In this document: one piece after another, positions 6,335-15,097 of the stretch
Numbering within the stretch: the stretch's first letter is position 1
Layout: every line of letters begins with the position of its first letter
Program-made: the position numbers and the translations under genes
Assembly (NCBI GenBank): GCA_018648225.1
Contig: JABGRQ010000089.1
Span: 1-42,637, forward strand
DNA length: 42,637 nt
Origin: Chloroflexota bacterium
GTDB taxonomy: Bacteria > Chloroflexota > Anaerolineae > Anaerolineales > UBA11858
Reading direction: 5' to 3'
The notes under the pieces: generated by a model
What the model was told of the DNA's origin: nothing
The model's database searches: none
The model's input: the letters and a program-made list of their open reading frames with translations, nothing else

Positions 6335-8472
6335 TGGCTATCAGAATTCTGGAACGCCTGGGGCGTAGCGCACAAGGTGACGTACGTAAAAATGATATGC
6401 CTTTGCAACCCAAATGGCAGCGTCATTTTCTTTCGATATTTGACAATTTTGAGTCGGTTGTTGAGGATGCCTACAAGAAAAATACCACGGCTTCGGCTTG
6501 CATGTGGGTGCTGCAATCCACATTCCCAGAGCCGGAAATGTGGGCGTGGGAGCGGGGCGATCTGAATGACTATAAACCCATCCAGGGGCACGCGTACCGC
6601 AAATTGATGCGGCAGCCCAACCCCGATATGGGGGAGGTGGAACTCTACCAATATGTGATTACCTATGCTCCACTGGGTGGCAATGTGTATTTGTGGAAGC
6701 AGCGAGATCAGGCGGAGCGCGTCAAGGCGTTGTTTCCGTTCCACGATGGTCAAATTAGACCGATACGGGGGCGCTCTACGGCGGACGGGCTGGTGGCCTA
6801 TTATGTGCTGGATTTGGGCGATAGCGAGCAATATAACCCGTGGAAGCTAGATCGTTTTGACGACATCCCGGGCGTGGCGATTCCCAAAACGGAGGTGATT
6901 CATTGGAAGTGGATGGTAGACCCGGCAAACCCTGAGCGCGGGATGGGCGCATTTGTAGCCAGTGCCGGGGATGTGAAGATTGGTAACGAGATCCGCGATT
7001 ATATTTATTCGTTTTTGAAAAATGACGCCACCCCGCCGATTGCGGTGACATCTGTTGAAGGGGAGGAAGTGACCCCCGAAAAGGCCACCCGCTGGCGCAA
7101 GATGTGGAAGGAACGCATGGGCGGCGAGAACCGGGGGTCGCCTGCATTTTTGCAGTCTGGGCAGACGATACAACAATTGGCGTGGACGCTGAAAGATATG
7201 GAATTCAGCACGCTGCAGGATGGGCCGGATACGGCGATTTGTAACGCGTTTCATGTTCATCCGGCGGTGGTGGGCACGCTGGCCGGGCTAAAAAATAGCA
7301 CGTTTACGAATATGGAAGAAGCCAATAAGTCTTTGGCGATGCAAACGCTGGTGCCACTGTGGCGTTCGTTTGCGAGCGAAGTGCAGCAAGGCATGGCGGG
7401 CGAAATTGGTTATGCCGAGGATGTCGTGATCCGTTTTGATTTATCGCAGGTACGAGCACTGCAAGAGAGCCAAACGGAAATTGAAAACCGACTGGGGCAA
7501 ATGTTTGACCGGGGCGGGATTACACGGGCAGAGTATCGCAAGGCGTTGGGCTTTGACGCCGATGATGCAGACAATGTGTACAAGGAAAATCTGGCGAGTA
7601 TTTGGGTGCCGAGGGGACAGATACGACAGAATGACCCGGAATTGATTGCAGCGGAGGAAGAGCGGCAAAACGGTGACAAGGTTGGCAGGTTGAAAGTTGA
7701 AGGTACTAAAACTGCGGAGCGGATTGGAGTGGCGCTGCGAAGGAAACGGGCGGCGCTGACAGGAAAGATGGCAACGCAGGTGGATGGGTATTTTGATGGG
7801 CTGGCGGCGCGAGTGGTAGAGCGGGCGAGCGCATTAGAGAAAAGCGGCGGTAAACAAACTGTGAGCACGAAAGCGCTGCCGGTGGTGACAGAGCTTGTGA
7901 CGGCGGCGGATGACGCTGAATTGGAAAATTTACTCAAGCGCTGGTACGTGGAAGTTGCCCGTTTGAGCTGGGATACGTGGAATGCGGCGCTGGGTGTGGA
8001 GCTGGTTTTTGATGCTACCGATCCGCTGGTGACAGGGCTGGCGAGTATGGCGGGCGGGCGGGTAGTTGAGATTACGGCGACGACGAAAGAGGCCTTGCGG
8101 GACACGCTGGCTTATGGTGCTGAAAACGGCTGGAGTATAGATCAGTTGGTGCGCGGCACGGATGAGATGCCCGGAATACGGGATGTGATTGAGCAGACGT
8201 ATAAAGGCCGGGCCGAGAATATTGCCCGCACAGAACTGGGCACGGCACAGAACACGGCTTCGGTATTGCGGTACCAGGGTGCAGGCGTGGAGCAGGTGAT
8301 GGTGCTGGATGATGGATTTGATAACAGCAACGAAAACTGCACATGGATTAATGGACAGGTGCGACCGCTGGCCTGGACGCTGGATGATCATCCGGCGGAG
8401 GGGCCAAGCGGGATTAAGAACCCGTTGCAGCATCCCAATTGTGTGCGATGTTATGCGCCGTACTACGAGTAA
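6334..8472 (+). CDS. Portal protein with C-terminal MuF-like head-morphogenesis domain
   Basis: At 712 aa this is about 250-300 residues longer than a usual HK97-type portal. Residues ~20-420 follow the portal pattern, including an N-terminal motif around ASACMWVLQ and a region (NAFHVHPAVVG, then NSTFTNMEEA) typical of the portal crown. The last ~120 residues (ENIARTELGTAQN to NPLQHPNCVRCYAPYYE) match the Mu gpF/SPP1 gp7 head-morphogenesis domain, including the C-terminal HPNCRC-like motif. The two functions, normally adjacent genes, are fused in one frame. The portal forms the vertex through which DNA enters and to which the tail attaches. Confidence 0.9.
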   Translation: MAIRILERLGRSAQGDVRKNDMPLQPKWQRHFLSIFDNFESVVEDAYKKNTTASACMWVLQSTFPEPEMWAWERGDLNDYKPIQGHAYRKLMRQPNPDMGEVELYQYVITYAPLGGNVYLWKQRDQAERVKALFPFHDGQIRPIRGRSTADGLVAYYVLDLGDSEQYNPWKLDRFDDIPGVAIPKTEVIHWKWMVDPANPERGMGAFVASAGDVKIGNEIRDYIYSFLKNDATPPIAVTSVEGEEVTPEKATRWRKMWKERMGGENRGSPAFLQSGQTIQQLAWTLKDMEFSTLQDGPDTAICNAFHVHPAVVGTLAGLKNSTFTNMEEANKSLAMQTLVPLWRSFASEVQQGMAGEIGYAEDVVIRFDLSQVRALQESQTEIENRLGQMFDRGGITRAEYRKALGFDADDADNVYKENLASIWVPRGQIRQNDPELIAAEEERQNGDKVGRLKVEGTKTAERIGVALRRKRAALTGKMATQVDGYFDGLAARVVERASALEKSGGKQTVSTKALPVVTELVTAADDAELENLLKRWYVEVARLSWDTWNAALGVELVFDATDPLVTGLASMAGGRVVEITATTKEALRDTLAYGAENGWSIDQLVRGTDEMPGIRDVIEQTYKGRAENIARTELGTAQNTASVLRYQGAGVEQVMVLDDGFDNSNENCTWINGQVRPLAWTLDDHPAEGPSGIKNPLQHPNCVRCYAPYYE

Positions 8473-8489
8473 TACAGGAGCGAAAAATC

Positions 8490-9281
8490 GTGGAATATAA
8501 AAAACTACCCTTTTTTACGAAGTCGATCGATGAGGAAAGCCGGACTGTGACCGGGGTATTTGCGGTGCATGGCAATATGGATGATGGCCGGGATATTTCG
8601 ATAAACGGGGCATTTGGCAAGCGGTTGAATGACGGCCAGCGCAAGCGGGTGCGCTTTTTGTGGAACCATGACGGCTATTCGCCGCCGATTGCGAGCCTGA
8701 AGGCGATTCGTGAGGTGGGGCGCGAGGAACTACCGGAGAAGGTGCTGGCCTGGGCGCCGGAGGCGACCGGCGGGGCGTTGGTAACACGCCAATATTATAA
8801 AGGCGTGCCGCTGGCTGATTGGGTTTTTCAGGCGATTGTGGCAGGCGACATTACCGAGATGAGCTATGCGTATGATGTGCATGAGTATGAGCGCCAGAAG
8901 CGCGAAGGCGAAGAACGAGAAGTGCGCATTTTGAAAGACATCGAATTATATGACATCTCTGATGTGAACTGGGGCATGAACCCCGCAACGGCTGGCGTGA
9001 AGGGTTTCCCGGTGGCCGGGATGACGTTTACGCAGCATTCGGAATGGGTGGCGACCACCCTGAGCGAATATGTAAAGCGGGTGCAAGACCGCAAGGCTTT
9101 TCGAGACCAGGAAGAGCGCAAACTATCGGATGCGGTTGTAGAGCGATTGAGCCAGATGCAGGCGGAGGTCGCCGCTATTTTGAACGAATGTTCTACAAAA
9201 GCATCGGACGAAGAAGTACAAAAAGTTTTGACCCATTATTTGCGTTTTGAGGCGCAATATCAAGGAGTGAACCTAAGATGA
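8490..9281 (+). CDS. HK97-family prohead protease
   Basis: I choose GTG 8490 because CAGGAG stands about 10 bases upstream and the protein then begins MEYKKLPFF, as in family members. An upstream in-frame start at 8439 would overlap the portal gene. The S78-type prohead protease pattern is present: T-x-G-V-F-A-V-H-G early on, then FLWNHDG (catalytic His region, residues ~55-61) and EMSYAYDV (catalytic Ser region, residues ~128-135). It cleaves the scaffold part of the capsid protein during head maturation. The stop overlaps the major capsid start (ATGA). Confidence 0.9.
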   Translation: MEYKKLPFFTKSIDEESRTVTGVFAVHGNMDDGRDISINGAFGKRLNDGQRKRVRFLWNHDGYSPPIASLKAIREVGREELPEKVLAWAPEATGGALVTRQYYKGVPLADWVFQAIVAGDITEMSYAYDVHEYERQKREGEEREVRILKDIELYDISDVNWGMNPATAGVKGFPVAGMTFTQHSEWVATTLSEYVKRVQDRKAFRDQEERKLSDAVVERLSQMQAEVAAILNECSTKASDEEVQKVLTHYLRFEAQYQGVNLR

Positions 9282-10513
9282 AGAGCGTAAAAGAATTACA
9301 AGCATTGCTGGACGGCAAACGTGATGAAATGGCGCGTTTGTTTGACGACCATGTGGTGATGGATGGCGACGAGGCCAAGTACCAGATGTCGCCTGAGGAT
9401 GTTTTGAAGGCGCGTGAGCTGCAAGATGAGATGACCAGCCTGGGCAAGGAACTGGATCAGGCCAAAGAGCTTGACCTGATTTACCAGAACAACCAGCGTG
9501 AAATTAAAGAATCGCAGCGTGTGGCGATGGATCTTCCGTTGCCGGATGGAAAAAAAGGCGGCGTAGAGCCAACCCCAGCGCGGGCACAGAGCCTGGGTGA
9601 AATGTTTACTGAAAGCAAGGCGTATAAGGGCCGCCAGCGCGGGCGTGATGTTTATGCTGAATTCGAAGATTTTGCATTCAAAACGCTGATGGAAACCGGC
9701 GCCGGGTTTGCGCCTGAAAGCACGCGCACCGGGAAGATGGTGCCGTATGCGCACCGCCGCCCAACCGTGGCCGATTTGATGCCGAATACCCCCTGGGGGC
9801 AGGCGGCGGTGGTCTATATGGAAGAGACCACTTTCACCAACAGCACCGACACGGTGGCGGAAGGCGCACAGTACCCCGAAGGGGCGCTGGCCTACACCGA
9901 ACGCAGCGAGACGATCCGCAAGATTGCCCAGTTTTTGCCCGTGACCGACGAGCAACTGGACGATGTGCCGGGTATGCGCTCGCTGATTGACAACCGCCTG
10001 ACAACCATGTTGAAGCTGGTAGAGGAAGACCAGTTGATGAGCGGCTCGGGCGTGGCCCCCGATTTGACGGGCTTTTTGGTGAAATCTGGCGTACAGAGCC
10101 AGGCAAAAGGTTCTGACCCTGTGCCGGATGCGATTTATAAAGCCATGACGCTGGTGCGCCACACCGGGTTTGCAGAACCCAGCGCGGTTGTGTTCCACCC
10201 GAATGACTGGCAGGATATTCGTTTGCTGCGCACCACGGATGGCATCTATATCTGGGGTTCGCCTGCGGAAGCCGGGCCAGAGCGCATTTGGGGGTTGCCG
10301 GTTGTTGTGACCACGGCGGCCACCGAGAATACCGCGTTGTTGGGTGATTTCCCACTGTACTCGGAGTTGTTCCGCCGAGCGGGGGCAACCATTAAGGTCA
10401 GCGATTCGCACTCGGATTATTTCATCAAAGGAAAGAACGCCATCCGCATTGATGAGCGGGTTGCACTGGTGATTTACCGGGCGGCTGCATTCTGCAAAGT
10501 TACGGGCATCTAA
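9278..10513 (+). CDS. Major capsid protein, HK97 fold
   Basis: The 411-aa protein has the standard layout. An N-terminal coiled-coil delta domain (residues ~1-100, charged, probably removed by the upstream protease) is followed by the HK97-fold shell domain. Recognisable pieces are the E-loop area with VAEGAQYPEGALAYTE, the spine helix after LPVTDEQLDDVPGM, a DQLMSGSG turn and a C-terminal A-domain ending in RAAAFCKVTGI. It assembles the icosahedral head. The gene directly follows the protease. Confidence 0.95.
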   Translation: MKSVKELQALLDGKRDEMARLFDDHVVMDGDEAKYQMSPEDVLKARELQDEMTSLGKELDQAKELDLIYQNNQREIKESQRVAMDLPLPDGKKGGVEPTPARAQSLGEMFTESKAYKGRQRGRDVYAEFEDFAFKTLMETGAGFAPESTRTGKMVPYAHRRPTVADLMPNTPWGQAAVVYMEETTFTNSTDTVAEGAQYPEGALAYTERSETIRKIAQFLPVTDEQLDDVPGMRSLIDNRLTTMLKLVEEDQLMSGSGVAPDLTGFLVKSGVQSQAKGSDPVPDAIYKAMTLVRHTGFAEPSAVVFHPNDWQDIRLLRTTDGIYIWGSPAEAGPERIWGLPVVVTTAATENTALLGDFPLYSELFRRAGATIKVSDSHSDYFIKGKNAIRIDERVALVIYRAAAFCKVTGI

Positions 10514-10527
10514 ACCGCCCCCCTGTG

Positions 10528-10556
10528 GTCCCCCCGTCTCATTGAGATGGGGGGAC
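10528..10556 (+). promoter_or_regulatory. GC-rich hairpin after the capsid gene
   Basis: GTCCCCCCGTCTC (10528-10540) pairs with GAGATGGGGGGAC (10544-10556), 13 bp with one G-U pair and a three-base loop. No T-run follows, so it is more likely an mRNA-stabilising or attenuating hairpin that raises capsid message relative to downstream genes than a full terminator. Confidence 0.6.
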
Positions 10557-10570
10557 GAAGGAAGGATAAT

Positions 10571-11134
10571 ATGAGTGTGATAACTGGTGGAAAGATTATC
10601 GAGGGGGCGTATGGCATGTATTATAATGCTGGCGCACCAACCGATGGAGCCAGCGGGACGTATGCGGGCATTGCCCCTGTGGGCGCATTGCTAATTGATA
10701 CGACCAACGGCAATTTATACCGCAATACGGGCACGCAGGCCGCTCCGGCGTGGAACTTTGCGGAGCGCAAACAGGTGCTTTCTAAAGAATTCAATCTTGA
10801 TAACGGAGCTGGCACGACCGATGATGACCTGGTGCTGCATTCCATGCAGAGCGTAACCCCGGTGGCTGCGCAGGTGGTGTACACGGAGGCATCTGATTCG
10901 GGAGACGCTTCGGGCGCAAATGTTAAAGTTGGCAGTTCGCAAGGCGGCAGTGATGTTGTGGCGGCGACAAACCTGGAGAACGGCAAGGCGGTTGGGTCAG
11001 TAACGGCGCTGACGCTGGGATCGGGTGTTGACGATGTGGGCGACAACGGCAGCATTTGGGTGCGTCACACGGGCGTGGCTGCCACGCAAGTGGGCAAATA
11101 CAAGGTGCTGGTGGAGTATATCTTGAATGACTAA
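10571..11134 (+). CDS. Putative head decoration/accessory protein, 187 aa
   Basis: ATG 10571 has GAAGGA 5-10 bases upstream. The protein is rich in G, A, T and S with short beta-like segments and repeated VxAATNLENG-type turns, similar in feel to capsid-decorating or fibre proteins. Its place directly after the major capsid protein suits a decoration protein or an extra surface domain. I do not recognise a specific family. The stop overlaps the start of the next gene by 8 bases. Confidence 0.6.
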   Translation: MSVITGGKIIEGAYGMYYNAGAPTDGASGTYAGIAPVGALLIDTTNGNLYRNTGTQAAPAWNFAERKQVLSKEFNLDNGAGTTDDDLVLHSMQSVTPVAAQVVYTEASDSGDASGANVKVGSSQGGSDVVAATNLENGKAVGSVTALTLGSGVDDVGDNGSIWVRHTGVAATQVGKYKVLVEYILND

Positions 11135-11837
11135 ACCTGATCTGGGTATCAGGTTTCCTGATACCCTGGCAGGCTTTTATCAACGTCACCAGGGCGAGAC
11201 GTGTTTGGTGATTTGCAACGGGCCGAGCCTGAACGAGCTACCGATGGGCTTATTGGAGCAGTACCCAAGTATTGGGTGCAACACGATTTGCGAGTGGTAT
11301 GCGTTCGAGCCGTGGTATTACGTGGCCGTTGATGACCGGGTACGGCGTGAGTATGGCGATTTGGTGCTGGAACGCTTTGCAGAAATCCCCAAGTTCATAC
11401 CCACGCCCAACCTGGACAAGTGGCAGGGAGCGATGTTTTATCGCTGGTTTCACCGCCCAGGGCCGCTGTGGCCGTATGACAAACGGGCGATTTGGCCAGC
11501 AGAAATTATGAGCAAACCGGGCATCACCTGGGCATGTGTACCGCATGTAATGATGCAACTGGCGTTTTTTATGGGCTTCACGACCATTTTGATTGTCGGG
11601 ATGGACCATTCGGACGACTATAGTATGCACGCCTGGGGACGGGATGACGGGATGCTGCCCCGCAAGAACCCAAGCCGATTGTGGGCATTGTGGGAAGCCG
11701 GGCACAATCAATTATATGAAGGCTTCATGGCGCATGGCGTAGAGATGATTAACATTACGCCGGGAACACAGGAACGCAGCCTACCGAAAGATGATTGGAG
11801 AAAATGGTATGCCCCCACAACCGAAGCCGCCTGTTGA
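11127..11837 (+). CDS. DUF115/GT42-like putative glycosyltransferase
   Basis: The N-terminus contains CLVICNGPSLNELP (residues ~26-39). The NGPSL signature is shared by the DUF115/Maf flagellin-glycosylation proteins and by GT42 sialyltransferases, which bind a nucleotide sugar in a Rossmann-like domain. A second hydrophobic strand (TTILIVGMDHSDDYS, residues ~153-167) also fits. The 236-aa length suits a single catalytic domain. It heads a three-gene block inserted between head genes and may help glycosylate a virion protein. Substrate and activity are inferred. Confidence 0.6.
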   Translation: MTKPDLGIRFPDTLAGFYQRHQGETCLVICNGPSLNELPMGLLEQYPSIGCNTICEWYAFEPWYYVAVDDRVRREYGDLVLERFAEIPKFIPTPNLDKWQGAMFYRWFHRPGPLWPYDKRAIWPAEIMSKPGITWACVPHVMMQLAFFMGFTTILIVGMDHSDDYSMHAWGRDDGMLPRKNPSRLWALWEAGHNQLYEGFMAHGVEMINITPGTQERSLPKDDWRKWYAPTTEAAC

Positions 11838-11902
11838 TACCAAGAGCGACGATTGGATTTATGAGGACTGGGGCGATGGAACCCCGAGGCCAACGGAGAG
11901 CA

Positions 11903-12691
11903 ATGATTGAGCGACCGGACGACCCCAGGGCTGTAGCACTGCACGCAGACCGCTTTTATGGCGGTACGGCGTTGATTGTGCTGGGCGGCAACTCGGGCGA
12001 CGGCTGGGAAAAGCTGCGCGACGAGATTGAGCCGGATGTGATATTGACGGCCAACGGGATGACCCAACTGGCGGGCGCAGATTACTGGATGCTGGGCGAG
12101 AATATGAATTTCTGCCACAGCCGGGCTATGACGGGCGATGACCATTTAGCGCTTTATATGCACGTATTGGACCCAAATAACACAGCGGCATTCAAGATGG
12201 TGAACCACCGGAATTTTAATTTGTTGCCGCTATATGGGATTGATCCGTGCGATTGCATCAGCATCAGGCGGGGGGGGTACGACCTGAAAGATTTCAGCCT
12301 GCGAAAATATGGCGATGGTTTCCTGAATGGCGAGATTTCGGAGAGCGCTGGCTGGCGGAAGGGCGTGAGAGTGCGCAAAGGCACCGTGGGGCTGCAGCTT
12401 TTGCACCTGGCCGGTATTTTGGGATGTGCGGCGGTGCATACGATTGGCTGGGATTTGATGTTCAAGAACGCGCAACGGCATCACTGGTATCAGCACCCGA
12501 CGTATGAAGCCGGGCGGTTTCGTAATGAGACGATGTTTGTGACGCATAAGGGCGTTGAGACGCAGGATTGGTGGCTGGAAACGGCTCATTATTTGAGGAC
12601 GCTGGAGCCGGTTTTCAAACGGGATGAGATGAGCTGGCAAGATCACAGCGATGGGTTATTGAGCATTGAAGGCGTGTGGTGCGCGGGATGA
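11903..12691 (+). CDS. Second Rossmann-type, DUF115-like protein
   Basis: I choose ATG 11903, with GGAGAG just upstream, over an in-frame start at 11795 that would overlap the previous gene. The protein starts with ALIVLGGNSGDGW (residues ~23-35), a glycine-rich loop analogous to the NGPSL loop of its neighbour. It later has a hydrophobic strand AAVHTIGWDLMF (residues ~177-188), mirroring the IVGMDHS strand. The two proteins therefore look like divergent copies of one fold. The stop codon overlaps the next start (ATGA), so the block is translationally coupled. Confidence 0.55.
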   Translation: MIERPDDPRAVALHADRFYGGTALIVLGGNSGDGWEKLRDEIEPDVILTANGMTQLAGADYWMLGENMNFCHSRAMTGDDHLALYMHVLDPNNTAAFKMVNHRNFNLLPLYGIDPCDCISIRRGGYDLKDFSLRKYGDGFLNGEISESAGWRKGVRVRKGTVGLQLLHLAGILGCAAVHTIGWDLMFKNAQRHHWYQHPTYEAGRFRNETMFVTHKGVETQDWWLETAHYLRTLEPVFKRDEMSWQDHSDGLLSIEGVWCAG

Positions 12692-13620
12692 GATACGGCG
12701 TTTACGACCACCAGAAAAAGGCGGCAGCCTATATTGATGCGCTGGAGCAAGAGCATCGGGGCACGGTTGTGACGCAATGCCAGCATATTATCCCCGAAGT
12801 TGGGTTTGTGCTGACGGATCACGATGTTTTGGGACGGGTTGGGCACCTTGAGAAATTACGCCAGGCAGGCGCGAAAGCATTTTTTGTATACCCGCACGCC
12901 GGGCGGCCCAATGTGGTGAACGATATTTTGCCAGCCTGGGCACATATTACGGCGCATTTTGTCCCCAGTGAGGGGCAGGCTGAGGTGATGCGGGCGTATG
13001 GATACCCTAAGCCGATTCATGTGGCGGGGTGGAGTATATGCCCCCCGAGGGCGTTTCAGAAACGGGAAAGGCCGCGGCGGGTATTGTATGCGCCCATTCA
13101 CCCCCGCTGCGCGTATGTTGACCAGGCGATTAACCTGGCGGGGTTCGAGCGGCTGCACAGGTTGGCGGTGCAGGATGAGATTGATTTGACGGTGCGCTAT
13201 ATTAACGACCTGGAGAAGAGCGGGCTGCGGCATGTGGCGCATAAAAATATCCATTATGTACAGGGGAGCCAGGAGCCGGGCTATCGGCAGATTGATCAGG
13301 CGGATGTGGTGGTGGCGCACCAAACGTATTTATATATGGCGGTGGCGCGGGGCGTGCCGAGCGTTGGGCTGGGCACAGATGTGCCGGGACATTTGGTGCC
13401 GCTGGGTAAACCGGCGCAGTATGCCCGGCATTGGAATGATTATGTTGATTTGATGGCGTACCCGCTGGATATTTTGCAGGAAGACGACACGCTGGGGCTG
13501 CTGGAGCGGGCCATTAACGTGGAAACTGCGGTGGGCCTGTGGCGAAAGCGGATGATTGGGGAGCCGTTTGACGGCGAAAAGGTGCGCACGATTGTGCGCC
13601 AGTATGTTGAGGAGCTGTGA
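12688..13620 (+). CDS. GT-B-like putative glycosyltransferase
   Basis: The start ATG 12688 overlaps the previous stop. The 310-aa protein resembles a GT-B glycosyltransferase or glycerophosphotransferase. It has an N-terminal half with FVYPHAGRPN and WAHITAHFVPSEGQAEVMRA (acceptor side), then RRVLYAPIHP (start of the second Rossmann domain, residues ~130-140) and a donor-binding segment IDQADVVVAHQTYLYMAVAR with GVPSVGLGT (residues ~205-240). The order of these pieces matches CDP-glycerol transferase-type enzymes. With its two neighbours it may modify the capsid or tail surface. Confidence 0.6.
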   Translation: MRYGVYDHQKKAAAYIDALEQEHRGTVVTQCQHIIPEVGFVLTDHDVLGRVGHLEKLRQAGAKAFFVYPHAGRPNVVNDILPAWAHITAHFVPSEGQAEVMRAYGYPKPIHVAGWSICPPRAFQKRERPRRVLYAPIHPRCAYVDQAINLAGFERLHRLAVQDEIDLTVRYINDLEKSGLRHVAHKNIHYVQGSQEPGYRQIDQADVVVAHQTYLYMAVARGVPSVGLGTDVPGHLVPLGKPAQYARHWNDYVDLMAYPLDILQEDDTLGLLERAINVETAVGLWRKRMIGEPFDGEKVRTIVRQYVEEL

Positions 13621-14147
13621 TGGCTAATCTATTAAGCGCCAGCGAAGCGCGGGTTTTGATTGAAACCACGCTGACAGACACACAACTGGATGCGGTGATT
13701 GCGCGAGCGGAAGCGGAGATTACGGCGGCGATTGGCGCTGCCTATACGGACGCGACCACTACGATCAGCGAGACGGTGCGCGGGAAGGCTAAAAATATTT
13801 ATCTCAACCGCCCAATTTTGAGTGTAACCACGCTGACGGAGTACACGCAACTGAGCGACACCACCGGCAATGTGCTGACAGAGAATGACGAGTTTTTTGT
13901 GTGGCACGATCAGGGACGGATTGAGCGCGTTTATTACGAGTGGGACGAAAAAGTGACTGTGGCGTATGTGCCCCGCGATGACCGGGAGAAGCGCAAGAGC
14001 GTGATTATTGAGCTGGTGCGGATTGAGTTGGAACGCACGACGATGCGCCAGGAGAGTGTGGCCGGTGAGTATAGTTATACGGCCCCGATGAATTGGGAAG
14101 CCGAGCGCCAAAAGCTGATGCGCCGGTTGATGTTTATTGCGGTGTAG
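13620..14147 (+). CDS. Head-tail connector (gp6/gp15-like adaptor)
   Basis: The 175-aa protein starts at ATG 13620 overlapping the previous stop (TGATG). It is short, mostly helical at the N-terminus (SASEARVLIETTLTDTQLDA, the DNA-packaging/adaptor pattern with repeated acidic helices), with a beta-rich centre and a C-terminal helix that bears several Arg and Met residues. Adaptors of this kind form the ring under the portal. The call is supported by its position before the head-closure gene. Confidence 0.7.
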   Translation: MANLLSASEARVLIETTLTDTQLDAVIARAEAEITAAIGAAYTDATTTISETVRGKAKNIYLNRPILSVTTLTEYTQLSDTTGNVLTENDEFFVWHDQGRIERVYYEWDEKVTVAYVPRDDREKRKSVIIELVRIELERTTMRQESVAGEYSYTAPMNWEAERQKLMRRLMFIAV

Positions 14148-14150
14148 CTG

Positions 14151-14513
14151 ATGGGTATTGGAGCGCACTTAACGCACCGCTGCACGGTGCAACGCAAAAG
14201 CCAGAGCGGCACAGACGGGCATAATAACCCGACGTATACCTGGGCGGATCAGGATACGGATGTGCATTGCAGGCTGTTCGAAAAGAAGCTGCGCACGCTG
14301 ACAGACCAGCAGGCCGAGTTTGTGGTGGTGACGGAGTACCGGATGTTGTTTGAGCGCAGCGCAGATGTGCTGGCGGGCGACCGGATTACGGATGTGGTGC
14401 TGGATGACGGCACGGAGCCGGGCCTGACGTATGTGATTGATGAATTGCTGCCGCGCCGGGTTGGGCGGCGGGAAAGCAGCCATATTAGTAGCAGGTTGCG
14501 TCACATCTCCTGA
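14151..14513 (+). CDS. Head closure protein (SPP1 gp16-like)
   Basis: This 120-aa protein has the pattern of phage head-tail joining proteins: an N-terminal strand HLTHRCTVQR, a W-containing turn (TYTWADQDTDVHC), and a late YRMLFERSADVLAGDRI stretch followed by a short beta sheet. It closes the portal after DNA packaging and offers a surface for tail attachment. The stop codon TGA lies in the loop-proximal part of hairpin 1 of mini-repeat A. Confidence 0.75.
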   Translation: MGIGAHLTHRCTVQRKSQSGTDGHNNPTYTWADQDTDVHCRLFEKKLRTLTDQQAEFVVVTEYRMLFERSADVLAGDRITDVVLDDGTEPGLTYVIDELLPRRVGRRESSHISSRLRHIS

Positions 14514-14565
14514 TGTGACATGCGCTTGGGTCGCAGTGGATGCTCCCCAGCGCGAAGGATACGTC
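14500..14565 (+). repeat. Double-hairpin mini-repeat, copy A
   Basis: GTCACATC-TCCT-GATGTGAC (14500-14519) is a perfect hairpin. It is followed by GCGCTTGGG (14522-14530) pairing with CCCAGCGC (14546-14553), then GAAGGA and the next start. Bases 14521-14558 are 31/38 identical to copy E at 34311, about 20 kb away. The element joins the stop of one gene to the ribosome-binding site of the next. Confidence 0.75.
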
Positions 14566-15036
14566 ATGTCTCCTGAAACGATTAAGGGTAACGGTTATAA
14601 ATTGACGTGGCGCGGTGATGAGGTGGTTGATGAGGTGGCCGCGAATGTTGCCAGTGCGTTGGGCGAGTTTGGCCTGCGGGCTGAAGGCCGGGCTAAACGA
14701 AAGCTGCGACCTTCGGAGCGTGATGAGAAAGGCCACTGGGTGATTGGCGGCGGGCATGGCAAGCGCCGCGGGCATTTGCAGCGCAGCATCCATACGGCAA
14801 CGCCGGGGCATAACTGGGCCAGCGATGAAGGCAGCGCCGAGATGGGCGGCAAGTTGGTGAAGGCGGCCAGCCGCGGCCTGCAGGTTGTTTTGCAGATTGG
14901 TTCGGGGCTGGTGTACGCGTTGAAGCAGCATCAGGATCATTATGACCCGGAAGTGCATCATTATTTGACGAACGCGGTGGAAGAAACGAAAAAGGATTGG
15001 CCTGCGATTTTGAAGAAGTACAAGATTAAGAAATAG
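14566..15036 (+). CDS. HK97 gp10-like tail-completion/neck protein
   Basis: ATG 14566 follows AAGGA of mini-repeat A. The 156-aa product matches the HK97 gp10-like group: an N-terminal helix, a central basic patch with GHGKRRGHLQRSI (residues ~65-77), a GLVYALKQHQDH segment and a Lys-rich C-terminus (KKYKIKK). These proteins sit at the neck and help complete the tail. Translation upstream in the same frame is open but has no ribosome-binding site and runs through the repeat. Confidence 0.75.
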   Translation: MSPETIKGNGYKLTWRGDEVVDEVAANVASALGEFGLRAEGRAKRKLRPSERDEKGHWVIGGGHGKRRGHLQRSIHTATPGHNWASDEGSAEMGGKLVKAASRGLQVVLQIGSGLVYALKQHQDHYDPEVHHYLTNAVEETKKDWPAILKKYKIKK

Positions 15037-15040
15037 CGCG

Positions 15041-15072
15041 ACGTCAGATTTCATAATTTGACGTGCGCATGG
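15041..15072 (+). repeat. Double-hairpin mini-repeat, copy B (partial)
   Basis: ACGTCA (15041-15046) and TGACGT (15059-15064) form hairpin 1. It is followed at once by GCGCATGG, corresponding to the left arm of hairpin 2 in copies A and E. The right arm and the GAGGAG segment are missing or changed, so this is a decayed or short copy. It lies after the gp10-like gene. Confidence 0.5.
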
Positions 15073-15097
15073 CTCATAATAGGATGTTTGCCTGCTT

